DNA from: KBS-96 sp963722585
GTDB lineage: Bacteria > Acidobacteriota > Terriglobia > Bryobacterales > Bryobacteraceae
Direction of reading: 5' to 3'
NCBI GenBank assembly: GCA_963722585.1
Contig: CAVRNU010000012.1
Coordinates: 62,001-126,000 of the forward strand
Length of the DNA: 64,000 bases
Every line of letters starts with the position of its first letter. The first letter of the stretch is position 1. Positions 47,304 to 56,419 of the stretch are shown here, in pieces. Under the pieces are notes generated by a model, which made no database searches, was not told the DNA's origin, and saw nothing but the letters and a program-made list of their open reading frames with translations. A program made the translations under genes and the position numbers.

Positions 47304-48478
47304 TCGCTGGCACTTCCTAAAACTTTCTGAACGGTGTGATAAATCGAGGCCTGTACCTCCTGAATCCGAGGAATGTAATCGGAAGGCACGACCAAAGAAA
47401 AGTCGGCCAGACCGCGCCGCCTGATTTCGCCGCCGTCGTAGCCTAACAGCGCCACGGTGAGCAGACCACGCCGGCGCGCTTCTTCGAAGGCAACAATGAT
47501 GTTTCGCGATCCGCCGCTCGTAGAAATTCCGATCGCCACATCCTGCGAACGTGCCTGCGCGATGAGCTGTCGAAGAAAAATCGCCTCTGTTCCGATGTCG
47601 TTCGCGAGCGCCGTGATATTGGCGGGTTCGAGCGCGAGAGAAATAGCGGGAACAGGGCGGAGACCGGGAGCAGGGGCAATGCAGTCGAGCGCCCAGTCGT
47701 TCGCGTCCGTTGCCGACCCTCCATTGCCGAACAGGATCAGTTTTCCGCCTTGTTCGAGTCGTCCCTGCATCGCTAAAGCCGCATTTGCAATGTGTTCCGA
47801 CTGTTGCTGCGCTACTTGCGCCCGCAGCATTCCATCCTCTTCCACCTTCATCTCGATGGATACCGCAACTTCCTCGATGACCGCGTCTGAATCCTGCTTT
47901 TGCTCGCCCAGAAAAGGGTATAGAAAACTCGCCTCGCCGGCATCGTGGCCCAACTCGCGGCGCTCGAAGAAAACATGCACTGTTTCCCAGAGCGTGTGAT
48001 AGAGGATTTCGATCATCTCCTGATGTAAAAACGGGTCAGAGGTCGCGCCGCGAAAGGCATACGAGCCTTGCCCGCCGGGCAAAGCAAACGTCATTGCTCC
48101 CCGCCGGCCGGCCGCTTCAAGAGATGCCTCGACTTCGGGATCGCCCTCAGGTGGACCAAAGCCCATCACAATGTCCGCCGGCTCGAGAAGCGTCTCGAGC
48201 CAGGCTCGAAAGGAAATCGACAGATCGAGTGCCGGCAACGCACGTTTGCCGACGATCACAGGATGAACGAATTCAACGGATACGTGCTGGGCGTCGGTCG
48301 CGTATGGCCCGCGACCGAAAGCGAGCAAGCGGCCTCCGTTTAGAAATCGTTCGGCCATGTCGCGGCAAGTAAGCGCCAGCCCGCGCGCTTCGCGCGAGAA
48401 GAAATCGTGAAAGAGCCCGTTCCGGGCTAGAAGCGCCTCTTCCACATGACTTGCGAGCGTGGAGTGACTTACGGCCAT
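47300..48478 (-). CDS. Double SIS-domain protein of the hyp operon
   Basis: A 392-residue protein with two sugar-isomerase (SIS) domains. The first is divergent (GGRLLAFGRGPYATDAQHVSVEFVHPV); the second is close to phosphoheptose isomerase GmhA (GGKLILFGNGGSATDANDWALDCIAP, GISTSGGSRNI). It lies between hypE (4-base gap) and hypF (4-base overlap), so it is translated as part of the hydrogenase maturation operon. Its role there is not established; sugar phosphate binding is likely from the fold. The ATG at 48478 is chosen. Confidence 0.82.
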   Translation of the reverse strand: MAVSHSTLASHVEEALLARNGLFHDFFSREARGLALTCRDMAERFLNGGRLLAFGRGPYATDAQHVSVEFVHPVIVGKRALPALDLSISFRAWLETLLEPADIVMGFGPPEGDPEVEASLEAAGRRGAMTFALPGGQGSYAFRGATSDPFLHQEMIEILYHTLWETVHVFFERRELGHDAGEASFLYPFLGEQKQDSDAVIEEVAVSIEMKVEEDGMLRAQVAQQQSEHIANAALAMQGRLEQGGKLILFGNGGSATDANDWALDCIAPAPGLRPVPAISLALEPANITALANDIGTEAIFLRQLIAQARSQDVAIGISTSGGSRNIIVAFEEARRRGLLTVALLGYDGGEIRRRGLADFSLVVPSDYIPRIQEVQASIYHTVQKVLGSASE

Positions 48479-48482
48479 ATCG

Positions 48483-49553
48483 TTAACAAATGCGCGGCAA
48501 AGGATCGCCAACCAACATGTCAATCACGCGTGTTCCCCCATATGCTGTAGCTCCCAGCACAGTGCCAGCGGGTTGCGCACGCACCTCGCCTACAATTGCC
48601 GCTTCCCTGCCGCCAGGGGTATTGCGGAGAGCCTCCAGCGCTATCTCGGCGCATTCAGGCGTAACAATCGCGACAAATTGCCCTTCATTCGCGATATGAA
48701 GCGGATCGAGCCCGAGCAACTCGCAGGCCCCGCGCACTTCATCCCGCACCGGAATACGGTCCTCGAAGAGAAAGACTCCAAGGTTACAGTCCCGCGCTAG
48801 CTCGTTAAGCGATGTGGCCAGGCCGCCGCGCGTCGGATCGCGCATCCAGCGAACGCCCACGCCTGCCCACTGCGCCAACGCTTCAATCAAAGGAAGAATC
48901 GGGCGCGTATCGGAAGCGAGGTCCGCTTCTAGATCGAGCTCGCCGCGCGCAAGCAGGATCGTAATGCCATGATCGCCAATCGGCCCGCTGAGCAAAACCC
49001 GATCGCCTGGACGCACCGACGACGCCGATATTGTCAATCCGGGAATCGCTCGGCCAAACCCGGTCGTGGTGATATACATGCCATCGGCTTTTCCGTGCTC
49101 CACTACTTTGGTGTCGCCGCCGGCAATCGATACTCCCGCACCGGCCGCCGCACGAGCCATGGCGCGAACTTCCGTTTCAAGAACCTCGGTTGGCAGTCCC
49201 GCCTCGAGAACATACGTCACGAGCATGACTTCGGCCCTGGCTCCCGACACCGCGAGATCGTTGACCGTTCCATTTACAGCCAGCTCGCCGATCGACCCGC
49301 CCGGGAAGCGCAGCGGTTTGACGACAAAAGCGTCGGTCGTCATGGCAACGCTTGTTCCGCCGACATCGAAATGCGCCGCATCGCCTAACGGCTCCTTCAA
49401 CGATCCAAACAGAAGCGGAGTGAACAGCCCCTCGATCAGTCTGCGGCTGGCTTTGCCACCAGCGCCATGGGCCATCTCGATCTGAGGATCGCGGAATGGG
49501 ATTTTCGCATCGCGATGCGCCGTTTCGAGTTGCTGACTAAGCTGAGACGCCAA
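48483..49553 (-). CDS. hypE: Hydrogenase maturation protein HypE
   Basis: AIR-synthase-like ATPase that dehydrates the carbamoyl group received from HypF to a thiocyanate. The C-terminal acceptor cysteine is intact (PLPRIC at the end). It also has EMAHGAGGKASRRLI, FDVGGTSVAMTTDAFVV and WMRDPTRGGLAT. Length 356 is usual. It overlaps the end of hypD by 17 bases. Confidence 0.95.
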   Translation of the reverse strand: MASQLSQQLETAHRDAKIPFRDPQIEMAHGAGGKASRRLIEGLFTPLLFGSLKEPLGDAAHFDVGGTSVAMTTDAFVVKPLRFPGGSIGELAVNGTVNDLAVSGARAEVMLVTYVLEAGLPTEVLETEVRAMARAAAGAGVSIAGGDTKVVEHGKADGMYITTTGFGRAIPGLTISASSVRPGDRVLLSGPIGDHGITILLARGELDLEADLASDTRPILPLIEALAQWAGVGVRWMRDPTRGGLATSLNELARDCNLGVFLFEDRIPVRDEVRGACELLGLDPLHIANEGQFVAIVTPECAEIALEALRNTPGGREAAIVGEVRAQPAGTVLGATAYGGTRVIDMLVGDPLPRIC

Positions 49554-50667
49554 TGTTGGTCAACACCTCCTTCTTGCGATGCTCGTAGTTGTAATAAGCC
49601 GCGCATGAGCCTTCGGAAGAAACCATCAATGCGCCTATCGGACGCTCTGGCGTGCATTCTTTTCCGAATAACTTACATTGTGCAGGCTTCAAGACGCCCT
49701 TCAGTACTTCGCCGCACTGTGCCGCTTTTGGATCGGTGACGCGCACGCCTGGGACTTCAAAACGCCGCTCGGCATCCCAGTTTGCATAGGTTTCGCGGAT
49801 TCGCAGCGCGGACTGCGAAATGAACCCCATGCCGCGCCACTCAAAATATGACCGCAATTCAAATACCTCGGCCATAGCTTTAAGCGCTGCCCGGTTCCCT
49901 TCCCACGGAACGACCCGTTTGTACTGGTTCTCAACTCTCGCTTCGCGCGCATTGAGTTGCCGGAGCAACATCGCAATCGACTGGAGAATGTCCGCAGGCT
50001 CGAAGCCGGATACGACAATCGGTTTGCCCTCACTTCTTGCGACCCACTCGTACGGCCGGCATCCGATCACTGTAGAAACATGTCCCGGCCCAATAAAAGC
50101 GTCAATCCGCATGTCGGGCGAATCGAGGATCGCGCGGATTGCGGGGATAATGGTCACGTGATTACAAAAGACGGAAAAATTCCGGACGCCTCGTTCCTTC
50201 GCCCGCATCAGGGTCAGAGCAGTCGAGGGCGCCGTGGTCTCGAAACCAATCGCGAAAAAGACGACTTCCTTTCGGGGATTCTTTTCGGCAATTCTCAGCG
50301 CGTCGGAAGGGGAATAGACGATGCGAATGTCCGTCCCGCGTGCTTTGTGTTCGAGCGGGCTGCCCTGCCTGCCAGGCACGCGCATCATATCTCCGAAAGC
50401 CGCGAAAATGACGTTGCTATTCCCGGCCATCGAAAGCCCGTCGTCGATCCGGCCCATGGGAAGCACACAAACCGGGCAACCCGGACCATGAACCAGTTCG
50501 ATATTGGAAGGAAGCAGATCTTTTAGGCCAAAACGATAAATCGCGTGCGTATGACCGCCGCACACCTCCATGAGTCGATAGTGACGGTCCGGATCTGCGA
50601 GACGGCGGATCTCGGCCGCGGCGTTCGCAATGACACCAGGATCGCGGAACTCGTCGACAAATTTCAC
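49537..50667 (-). CDS. hypD: Hydrogenase maturation protein HypD
   Basis: A 376-residue 4Fe-4S scaffold on which the Fe(CN)2CO unit is assembled with HypC. Conserved motifs: MEVCGGHTHAIYRFG, HGPGCPVCVLP, GFETTAPSTA and the C-terminal cluster cysteines (Cys in QCGEVLKG, CKLFGKECTPE). It overlaps hypC by four bases. Confidence 0.95.
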   Translation of the reverse strand: MKFVDEFRDPGVIANAAAEIRRLADPDRHYRLMEVCGGHTHAIYRFGLKDLLPSNIELVHGPGCPVCVLPMGRIDDGLSMAGNSNVIFAAFGDMMRVPGRQGSPLEHKARGTDIRIVYSPSDALRIAEKNPRKEVVFFAIGFETTAPSTALTLMRAKERGVRNFSVFCNHVTIIPAIRAILDSPDMRIDAFIGPGHVSTVIGCRPYEWVARSEGKPIVVSGFEPADILQSIAMLLRQLNAREARVENQYKRVVPWEGNRAALKAMAEVFELRSYFEWRGMGFISQSALRIRETYANWDAERRFEVPGVRVTDPKAAQCGEVLKGVLKPAQCKLFGKECTPERPIGALMVSSEGSCAAYYNYEHRKKEVLTNIGVSA

Positions 50668-50966
50668 GTCTCTCTCCGCTCGCTTTCCCTCTCGGTTTCG
50701 CTGGAACCATAGCCGCTCACTTCCTCGATTGCAGCTTGTTGCTCGCCCAACAAAGCCAGCGCTTCCAACTGATTCAGCGCCTGTTCCTCGCTGATCTTCG
50801 TCATGGCGAAGCCGACATGAATGAGCACCCAGTCACCTGTTCTGGGCGGGTCGTCCTCGAGTAATCCCGTATCGATTTGACGGCGCACGCCGGCCACTTC
50901 CACTACGGCACAGCGCTCTTCCGTTGGAAAGACCTCAACGACCTTTGCCGGTATCGCCAGACACAT
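50664..50966 (-). CDS. hypC: Hydrogenase maturation chaperone HypC
   Basis: A 100-residue HypC/HupF protein. The N-terminal MCLAIP motif with the essential Cys 2 is intact and DWVLIHVGFAMTKI matches the family. The C-terminus is extended by about 20 polar residues. First gene of the operon hypC-D-E-SIS-F-A-B. A candidate sigma54 promoter (51047) and palindrome (51113) lie upstream. Confidence 0.95.
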   Translation of the reverse strand: MCLAIPAKVVEVFPTEERCAVVEVAGVRRQIDTGLLEDDPPRTGDWVLIHVGFAMTKISEEQALNQLEALALLGEQQAAIEEVSGYGSSETERESERRET

Positions 50967-51046
50967 TCAGCACCCTCAGGCTCATGCGATTGATCTTGTA
51001 TCCCGCATCATAGCGCCACGGCGCGCGATCACCACTCAGATTGTGC

Positions 51047-51062
51047 CGCAATTCATCGGCCA
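51047..51062 (-). promoter_or_regulatory. Sigma54 promoter of the hyp operon
   Basis: The minus strand reads TGGCCGATGAATTGCG: TGGC at -24, correct GG-N10-GC spacing, TTGC at -12. It lies 81 bases before the hypC start. Confidence 0.5.
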
Positions 51063-51112
51063 TCGTTTGCGGCGTTTGGGAACGTGGGCTCGCATCTCCA
51101 CCGGGGCAGACC

Positions 51113-51128
51113 TGCGTGAGCTGACGCA
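51113..51128. promoter_or_regulatory. Palindromic upstream activator site of the hyp operon
   Basis: TGCGTGAGCTGACGCA is a perfect palindrome fitting TGCGY-N6-RCGCA, 50 bases upstream of the sigma54 site at 51047. Confidence 0.52.
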
Positions 51129-51367
51129 AGGCTCTGAGCCAAACCGCGCAGCTTGTTCCCGTGGAGGGCCGCGGGTTACCGCGGACGTAAGCACCGCCGG
51201 ACTCTGATGCGGGCCTCTCAATTAGTAGGGCGAACAGACCGGCTCCGCGCAATTATCTCGCCGCGCCAACCATGTGCAACCCGAGACGTTTTCGCTTGTT
51301 CAATCTCCGGGGAATGAGGCGTCTCCGAAACCATAGAACAAAGTGGCACAACGGAATCAGGTGGCTG

Positions 51368-52342
51368 TCAAGTCGAGCGGTCTGGCATTTGTCCCCGAAT
51401 CGTCTCTAGGAATTTGATTTGCCAATTACCGTTGTCGGGATGGAAGCCAGTGACATGGATTATTTCCGTGACTTGGCGGAGACCGTCTTTCCGTTCCATC
51501 TGCACGACGTGCTCGATCGCGTCGCCGATCTCGCTCTGGATGGAAGCAAACGGGAGACCGGTGTCGGCTTGGAGTGCAAGCCGCGCCAGGCGGTTGAGCG
51601 CGTGCCGAGCTGAGCTCGCGTGTAGTGTGGAAATCGAACCGGCATGCCCGGTATTGAGCGCTTGCAGCAGATCGTAGGCCGCGCCGTCGCGCACTTCGCC
51701 AACGATAATCCGATCGGGACGATGACGGAGCGAGGCTTTGACCAGGTCGCGAATCGTGACGCCTTCACGGGCTTCAAAGCGGACGCGGTTGGGACGGTCG
51801 AGAGGCAATTCGGCGGTGTCTTCGATCAGCAAGACCCGCTCTTCTAGTGGAATCAGATCGAGAAGCGCTTTGACGAGCGTGGTCTTGCCCGAGCCTGTAG
51901 GACCGCTGACGAGGATATTCTGCCTGCCCCGGATGGCTTCGAGAAGCCGGTTGGCGACGACAGGGGACAACGTGCCATTCGCCTGGAGCTCGTCGAACGT
52001 GAACCAATTCGGCCGGAACTTTCGCACGGTGAGCGTGATGCCTTCAGTGATCGGCGGCGTGACCGCTGCCAGGCGCGAGCCATCGGGAAGCCGAGCCGTG
52101 AGAATTGGGTTCTTTTGGTCGGCCTCTCTGCCGGCGAGTAGGCGTGCGACAGCATTGACTGCATGCCGGAGCTGGGCCTGGTTTATTTCAATGCCCGGTA
52201 GTTCGACCATCGAGTTCCCGCCGGCGGCCTCGACGAACACCTGGCCGTTGTCATTGACGCAAATCTCGCTATATTCGGGCGAGAGAATCGCTTGCTGCAA
52301 GGCGTGAGGTAAATGCGGGAGGATGAGATCGAAATTCGACAT
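51368..52342 (-). CDS. virB11: VirB11/TrbB-type secretion ATPase
   Basis: Hexameric ATPase at the base of a conjugative type IV secretion system. Walker A at 147-154 (GPTGSGKT), Asp box LLIEDTAELPL, Walker B RIIVGEVRDGAAYDLL and the His box GHAGSISTLHA are in family order. Length 324 is normal. Last gene of the transfer module, four bases after the relaxase gene. Confidence 0.92.
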   Translation of the reverse strand: MSNFDLILPHLPHALQQAILSPEYSEICVNDNGQVFVEAAGGNSMVELPGIEINQAQLRHAVNAVARLLAGREADQKNPILTARLPDGSRLAAVTPPITEGITLTVRKFRPNWFTFDELQANGTLSPVVANRLLEAIRGRQNILVSGPTGSGKTTLVKALLDLIPLEERVLLIEDTAELPLDRPNRVRFEAREGVTIRDLVKASLRHRPDRIIVGEVRDGAAYDLLQALNTGHAGSISTLHASSARHALNRLARLALQADTGLPFASIQSEIGDAIEHVVQMERKDGLRQVTEIIHVTGFHPDNGNWQIKFLETIRGQMPDRST

Positions 52343-52346
52343 AGGA

Positions 52347-55079
52347 TTAGATCGCCAGGCCGTGCCCAGTCAACTCCTGTTGCGGGCGGTACTCGCGGAT
52401 CTGTTCGGGCGAGAGCGCTTTCGTTCTCTCGTTCTCGCGGCTTAAGGAACGCTCCAGGCGTGCCGCGTCATCGGTGAAAATCTGCAGATCGTACTGCGGG
52501 CGCGACCCGGCGACATACGCAAACGTTTTGTTGGTGAGCCCAGTCAGCCGGTAATCCGATGTGTCGATTTGGATCAAGACACGATCGACGGTTGTACCTT
52601 GCGCGGAGTAGCTGGTCATCGCGTAGGCATGATCCATGTGGCGGTTTTCGGCCAGATTCCAGCGCACACTGCGGCCCTTGTCCAAACGGACTTTGATGTT
52701 GCCGTGTTCATCGAGCTGATCGATGGTTCCGATGTCACGGGTGCTGACGCCTAGTTTCGTGGAGTTGCCGGTGAACTGTACACGGTCTCCAGTTGCGAGC
52801 GACTGAATCTTCGTCTCATAGACCGAGACGCCAGAGGCATGATTCGGATCGTAGGTCAGAACGCGCCCGTCGTCCGTACGGACCGTGAGCAGGTTTCGCA
52901 CGGTATCGGAATCGATGACGTGGCCATAGGATTTGGCTTCGACGCCGAGGCGGCGGTTCGAGCGTTGAAAGCGAATGGTGTCGCCGGAGCGGTAAGAGTC
53001 GGCCTGGGTGCGGTCCACGCCGCTGACATCACGCGGAACGAGGACGGTGTGCTCGTGACCGTTTGCCGCAAGCAAACCTTTCTCACGCATGTGCCGGCGA
53101 ATGGTGGCATTCAATTCCTCGCGCGATTGATTATCCGGCGAGACGACCAGCGTTCCTTGAGTCTGCTCTACGTAGGCTCCGGCGATGGCCTCGAAGCGCT
53201 CGCGCCGGTTGCCGTGCTCGTGGATGCGGTTCTGGTTGTCGAGCAATTGCAGCGCTTCCCTGGTATTGCCATGACGGAGATGTAGGACCACCTCTTTGAG
53301 CGCGGGATCTTTTTGGCGGTAGATTCTGTTCAGGTGCGCGGTCTTCATACCCGCTTCTTGCAACTGCTGGAAGATACGGCCCGCCTCGATACTGGTATGC
53401 TGGCCGACTTTGCGTGGGTTCGGATCGTCGTCGCCAATCAAGATGACATGATCTTTCGGCCGCAGCGTATCGAGGAATTGGCGGACGTGCTTCGATGAGG
53501 CGAGGCTCGCCTCATCGAGAATATAGAGCGTTTTCTCCTTCTCACCAGGCTGCTGCGCGCGCGAGCGGATGAGGTGCATTTGCAGCGTATCGGAGCTGAT
53601 GCCTTTTTCTTCGAGGGCATCCCGCGCCTTGCCCGTGGGAGCTAGGCCCTTGACCCGGAAGCCTTCCCCTTCGGCAATTTCGCGGATGACGGCGGCCGAC
53701 GTGCTCTTAGCCGAACCCGCCGTTCCCTGCACGCCCACATATTGATCCTGCGTCCCGAGAATGCCGCGAATCACTTCCTGGCGCTTGGGATTATCGGCAA
53801 ACTGCGGGTAGCGGCTGAGGTCGGCATTTTCAAGGATCGGCGCAACCGCTCCTTGCCCGGCAATCACACGCTCGACGATTTCACGCTCGCGGCGAAGTGC
53901 CTCAGGCGTTGTGTATCGCGCCGCCGGAGCGTAATCCCGGTAATGATGCACCTCGATGAGGCGGCGGTCTTCGAGGCGCTTGGCAACTTCCGCCTGCACC
54001 GCGCCGACATTCACCGTGCCGCGTGCGTAACGAAGCGCATCTCTCACCATTTCGAAGTGCTCGAAAACCGAGTTGCGCTCGGAAAGCCGATGCTGGGCGA
54101 AGTGGACCGCCGCCTCCGCGGAGACGATCCGTTGAGAACGTACTGGGCCACACTCCAGCGCCTCGGCGTAAGCTTTTTGCGCTTGGTTGCCGAATAACTC
54201 GCCATTTGCCTTGTGCAGCGCACGAAGTTCATCCGGCGTGAGGCTGAGCTTTTCCTCCCGGCTGTTTAAGGCGGCAATTTGCGCTGCGCGGCCGCCGGAC
54301 ATACCGGCTCGCTCCAAGTGTTCCACGATTTCCTGCCGGCGCAAGGACTCGGCCTGGAGATACTCCTGGGTAAAGCCCTTGATTTCGGGCGCCTTGGTCC
54401 GGGGATCAATGCGGATCTCGTAGCCGAGCTCGCGGGCCTGCCGCGCGAGTTCGGAGTAAAAAACCGCAGTTCCCAGCGACTTCGCTTTGAAGATCTCGGC
54501 CGACTGCAGCGCGCGAAATTGGCCGCCGAAATCGCGCTGGACATTCATCAAAACGTTGTGAAAATGGAGCTGCGGCGCCGTGTAGCCGTCCACCGGGCGA
54601 GCCGTATCGTGCTGGAAGGTGGCAATGATCCAGCGTCCAGTGTTGATCGAAAGACGATTGCCACCGCCGCGCGCCTGCACATATTCCTCCATGACGGAGA
54701 GGGCTTTCGCGTTGGCTATTTGTCCTGCTCGTAGCAAGCGGCCGTCTTCGCCGACAAGCGCCGCGAGCGAAAAGGATTTCGGAGCACTGATAGTTAAATC
54801 CCAAGCCGGAATGTGACCTACTTCCTTGCCCTCGCGTATCAAATAGGTATCGCGATGATTGATCCATTGCTCGCCGGTCTTCGGGTTCTGGCCCTCGATC
54901 AGGCGTAGGTAGGCTTCTTCCGTGACAGCTCCGGTGATTCCAAGATCTTCGGCCAACTTGCCGCTCCAGCGGCCCTGGACTTTGCCGTCCTGCGAGAAGT
55001 AAGAATTGCTCGCGTGCGAAAACTCGCTGCTGAAATAATCTCGTGCGGTTTCGGTCCCGAGCTTGGTGACCGCGAGCAT
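52347..55079 (-). CDS. MobF-family conjugative relaxase-helicase (TrwC/TraI type)
   Basis: A 910-residue relaxase. N-terminal TrwC domain with catalytic Tyr candidates at 15 and 27 (RDYFSSEF, NSYFS) and the three-histidine metal site at about 157, 172 and 174 (FQHDT, PQLHFHNVLMN). C-terminal RecD-like helicase with Walker A at 452-459 (GTAGSAKS), Walker B LYILDEASLAS and the closing motif YSAQGTTVDRVLIQID. It nicks oriT and unwinds the transferred strand. It overlaps the coupling-protein gene by one base. Confidence 0.93.
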   Translation of the reverse strand: MLAVTKLGTETARDYFSSEFSHASNSYFSQDGKVQGRWSGKLAEDLGITGAVTEEAYLRLIEGQNPKTGEQWINHRDTYLIREGKEVGHIPAWDLTISAPKSFSLAALVGEDGRLLRAGQIANAKALSVMEEYVQARGGGNRLSINTGRWIIATFQHDTARPVDGYTAPQLHFHNVLMNVQRDFGGQFRALQSAEIFKAKSLGTAVFYSELARQARELGYEIRIDPRTKAPEIKGFTQEYLQAESLRRQEIVEHLERAGMSGGRAAQIAALNSREEKLSLTPDELRALHKANGELFGNQAQKAYAEALECGPVRSQRIVSAEAAVHFAQHRLSERNSVFEHFEMVRDALRYARGTVNVGAVQAEVAKRLEDRRLIEVHHYRDYAPAARYTTPEALRREREIVERVIAGQGAVAPILENADLSRYPQFADNPKRQEVIRGILGTQDQYVGVQGTAGSAKSTSAAVIREIAEGEGFRVKGLAPTGKARDALEEKGISSDTLQMHLIRSRAQQPGEKEKTLYILDEASLASSKHVRQFLDTLRPKDHVILIGDDDPNPRKVGQHTSIEAGRIFQQLQEAGMKTAHLNRIYRQKDPALKEVVLHLRHGNTREALQLLDNQNRIHEHGNRRERFEAIAGAYVEQTQGTLVVSPDNQSREELNATIRRHMREKGLLAANGHEHTVLVPRDVSGVDRTQADSYRSGDTIRFQRSNRRLGVEAKSYGHVIDSDTVRNLLTVRTDDGRVLTYDPNHASGVSVYETKIQSLATGDRVQFTGNSTKLGVSTRDIGTIDQLDEHGNIKVRLDKGRSVRWNLAENRHMDHAYAMTSYSAQGTTVDRVLIQIDTSDYRLTGLTNKTFAYVAGSRPQYDLQIFTDDAARLERSLSRENERTKALSPEQIREYRPQQELTGHGLAI

Positions 55080-56419
55080 TATGGCTTCGCAACTCCATCT
55101 TCATTCCGAGGAAAGAGAGGTTGAATAACAGGCTTAGCCTGGCTGGGCGCCGGTTCGACGTCCTCCGTCCAATCGGGCTCATGAGGCGTGCGTTCCATGG
55201 GTGGAATGACTCGCTCGACCAGCGCCGGATGACGCTCTACGGGCGGGAAATAAGGGAGAGATACCGGCACGACGTGCAAGCCGGGTTCGTCATCGGTCGG
55301 CCGCTGGCAGAAGTAGCCCATTAGATCCGGGAGTCCCTGAATCTCCGAAGCCAGCACCAAGGACTTACGAATATCTTCTGGCCCGCTGAAATTATTACGG
55401 TCGTGTTTGCCGAATAACGATCCGGTACGGCTTTCGCGATAGCGCCGGATCTCCACTTCGCCAAACAGATCCTGAAGCGATTTGGCGGTGTTGGGCTCGC
55501 TGACCGCGAGAATCATCTTGGTCCCGGCTTGCGAGAAGATCGTAGCGGCTTGGCGGCCGTAACGGTCTTCGAGCTGTGCCACGTTCTGCATCCCAAGCAC
55601 AAGCACATTGCCGGTCGAGCGCATCATGGTCATGCCTTCTGTAAGCTTCGGGAGCGTGTTCAGGGAATCGAATTCATCGAGCACGATCCAGACGCGCCGG
55701 TTCTGTTCCTGGCTGGACATGACGCGCAGTATAGCCATGTCAGCCCAAGCGCTTTGCAAAGGCCGCAGGGCCTCGCGGGTGTCGGCAGTATTGGGCAAGA
55801 ACAGCCAGCCTTGCCGGTGTTTGGCCCATTCGCGAACCGTGAAGCGCCCGCGGTTTTCCTTGTCGCCCGGCATCATGCGCAATGCGAAGCCGACCTGATT
55901 CAAGGTGCCGAGAATGCCGGCTTTCTGGGGCGGCGCGTTCTTATCGAGCGTATGCTGATGTTCGGTGCCCTTGAGCCGCTTATAAATTTCTTCGGGATGC
56001 GCCAGCCAAAAGGCATACTCGGCGCAACTCGGACGCGGGTTGCTGTAGCACAGCAGATAGGCGGCTATCTTGCAAGCCTGGTCGTCGAAGAATTGGGCGT
56101 GCGGGTTACTCGGATGCGAAGGGTAAAGGGCTCGCGTCACAGATACTGCATCGGCTTCGTCCTTCACTTCGTTACCGATATCCCAATACACGCAGCGGTC
56201 GTCTTTCGGCGAAAGAATTTTGTCGCCTCGCTCAGGCCTATAGAACTCGGGGATGAGCTCCAATTTCGAATCGAGGACTACGCAACTGTCGCCGCACTGC
56301 TGGGCGTAATAGAGAAGCTGCTTGATGAACTGGGTTTTGCCTACGCCCGTATCGCCGACGGCCAGGAAGTGTTTACTCTCGTCGCGGCGGCGGATGCGGA
56401 GCGGTTTAATCCTTGACAT
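55079..56419 (-). CDS. Type IV coupling protein, ATPase part (TraD/TrwB type)
   Basis: A 446-residue DNA-pumping ATPase that links relaxosome to secretion channel. Walker A at 22-28 (GDTGVGK), Walker B WIVLDEFDSLNTLPKL and the motif GMQNVAQLEDRYG are clear. It lacks the N-terminal membrane domain; that domain and the linker RGPDLMTRREFNRVTKGDG lie in the preceding gene, which overlaps by 14 bases in another frame. One base less at the junction would fuse the two into a full-length TrwB-like protein. Confidence 0.9.
   Translation of the reverse strand: MSRIKPLRIRRRDESKHFLAVGDTGVGKTQFIKQLLYYAQQCGDSCVVLDSKLELIPEFYRPERGDKILSPKDDRCVYWDIGNEVKDEADAVSVTRALYPSHPSNPHAQFFDDQACKIAAYLLCYSNPRPSCAEYAFWLAHPEEIYKRLKGTEHQHTLDKNAPPQKAGILGTLNQVGFALRMMPGDKENRGRFTVREWAKHRQGWLFLPNTADTREALRPLQSAWADMAILRVMSSQEQNRRVWIVLDEFDSLNTLPKLTEGMTMMRSTGNVLVLGMQNVAQLEDRYGRQAATIFSQAGTKMILAVSEPNTAKSLQDLFGEVEIRRYRESRTGSLFGKHDRNNFSGPEDIRKSLVLASEIQGLPDLMGYFCQRPTDDEPGLHVVPVSLPYFPPVERHPALVERVIPPMERTPHEPDWTEDVEPAPSQAKPVIQPLFPRNEDGVAKP

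Larger units (their letters stand above)
50967..51367. other. Regulatory gap between the hyp operon and the conjugation module
   Basis: 401 bases without a supported gene. The half next to hypC holds the sigma54-type promoter and palindrome. The half next to virB11 shows nothing I can name: no tRNA, no integrase remnant and no clear direct repeat. Confidence 0.6.

Noticed and set aside
50967..51367. tRNA or attachment site marking an integrative-element border
   Set aside because: No cloverleaf and no matching direct repeat could be found by eye.
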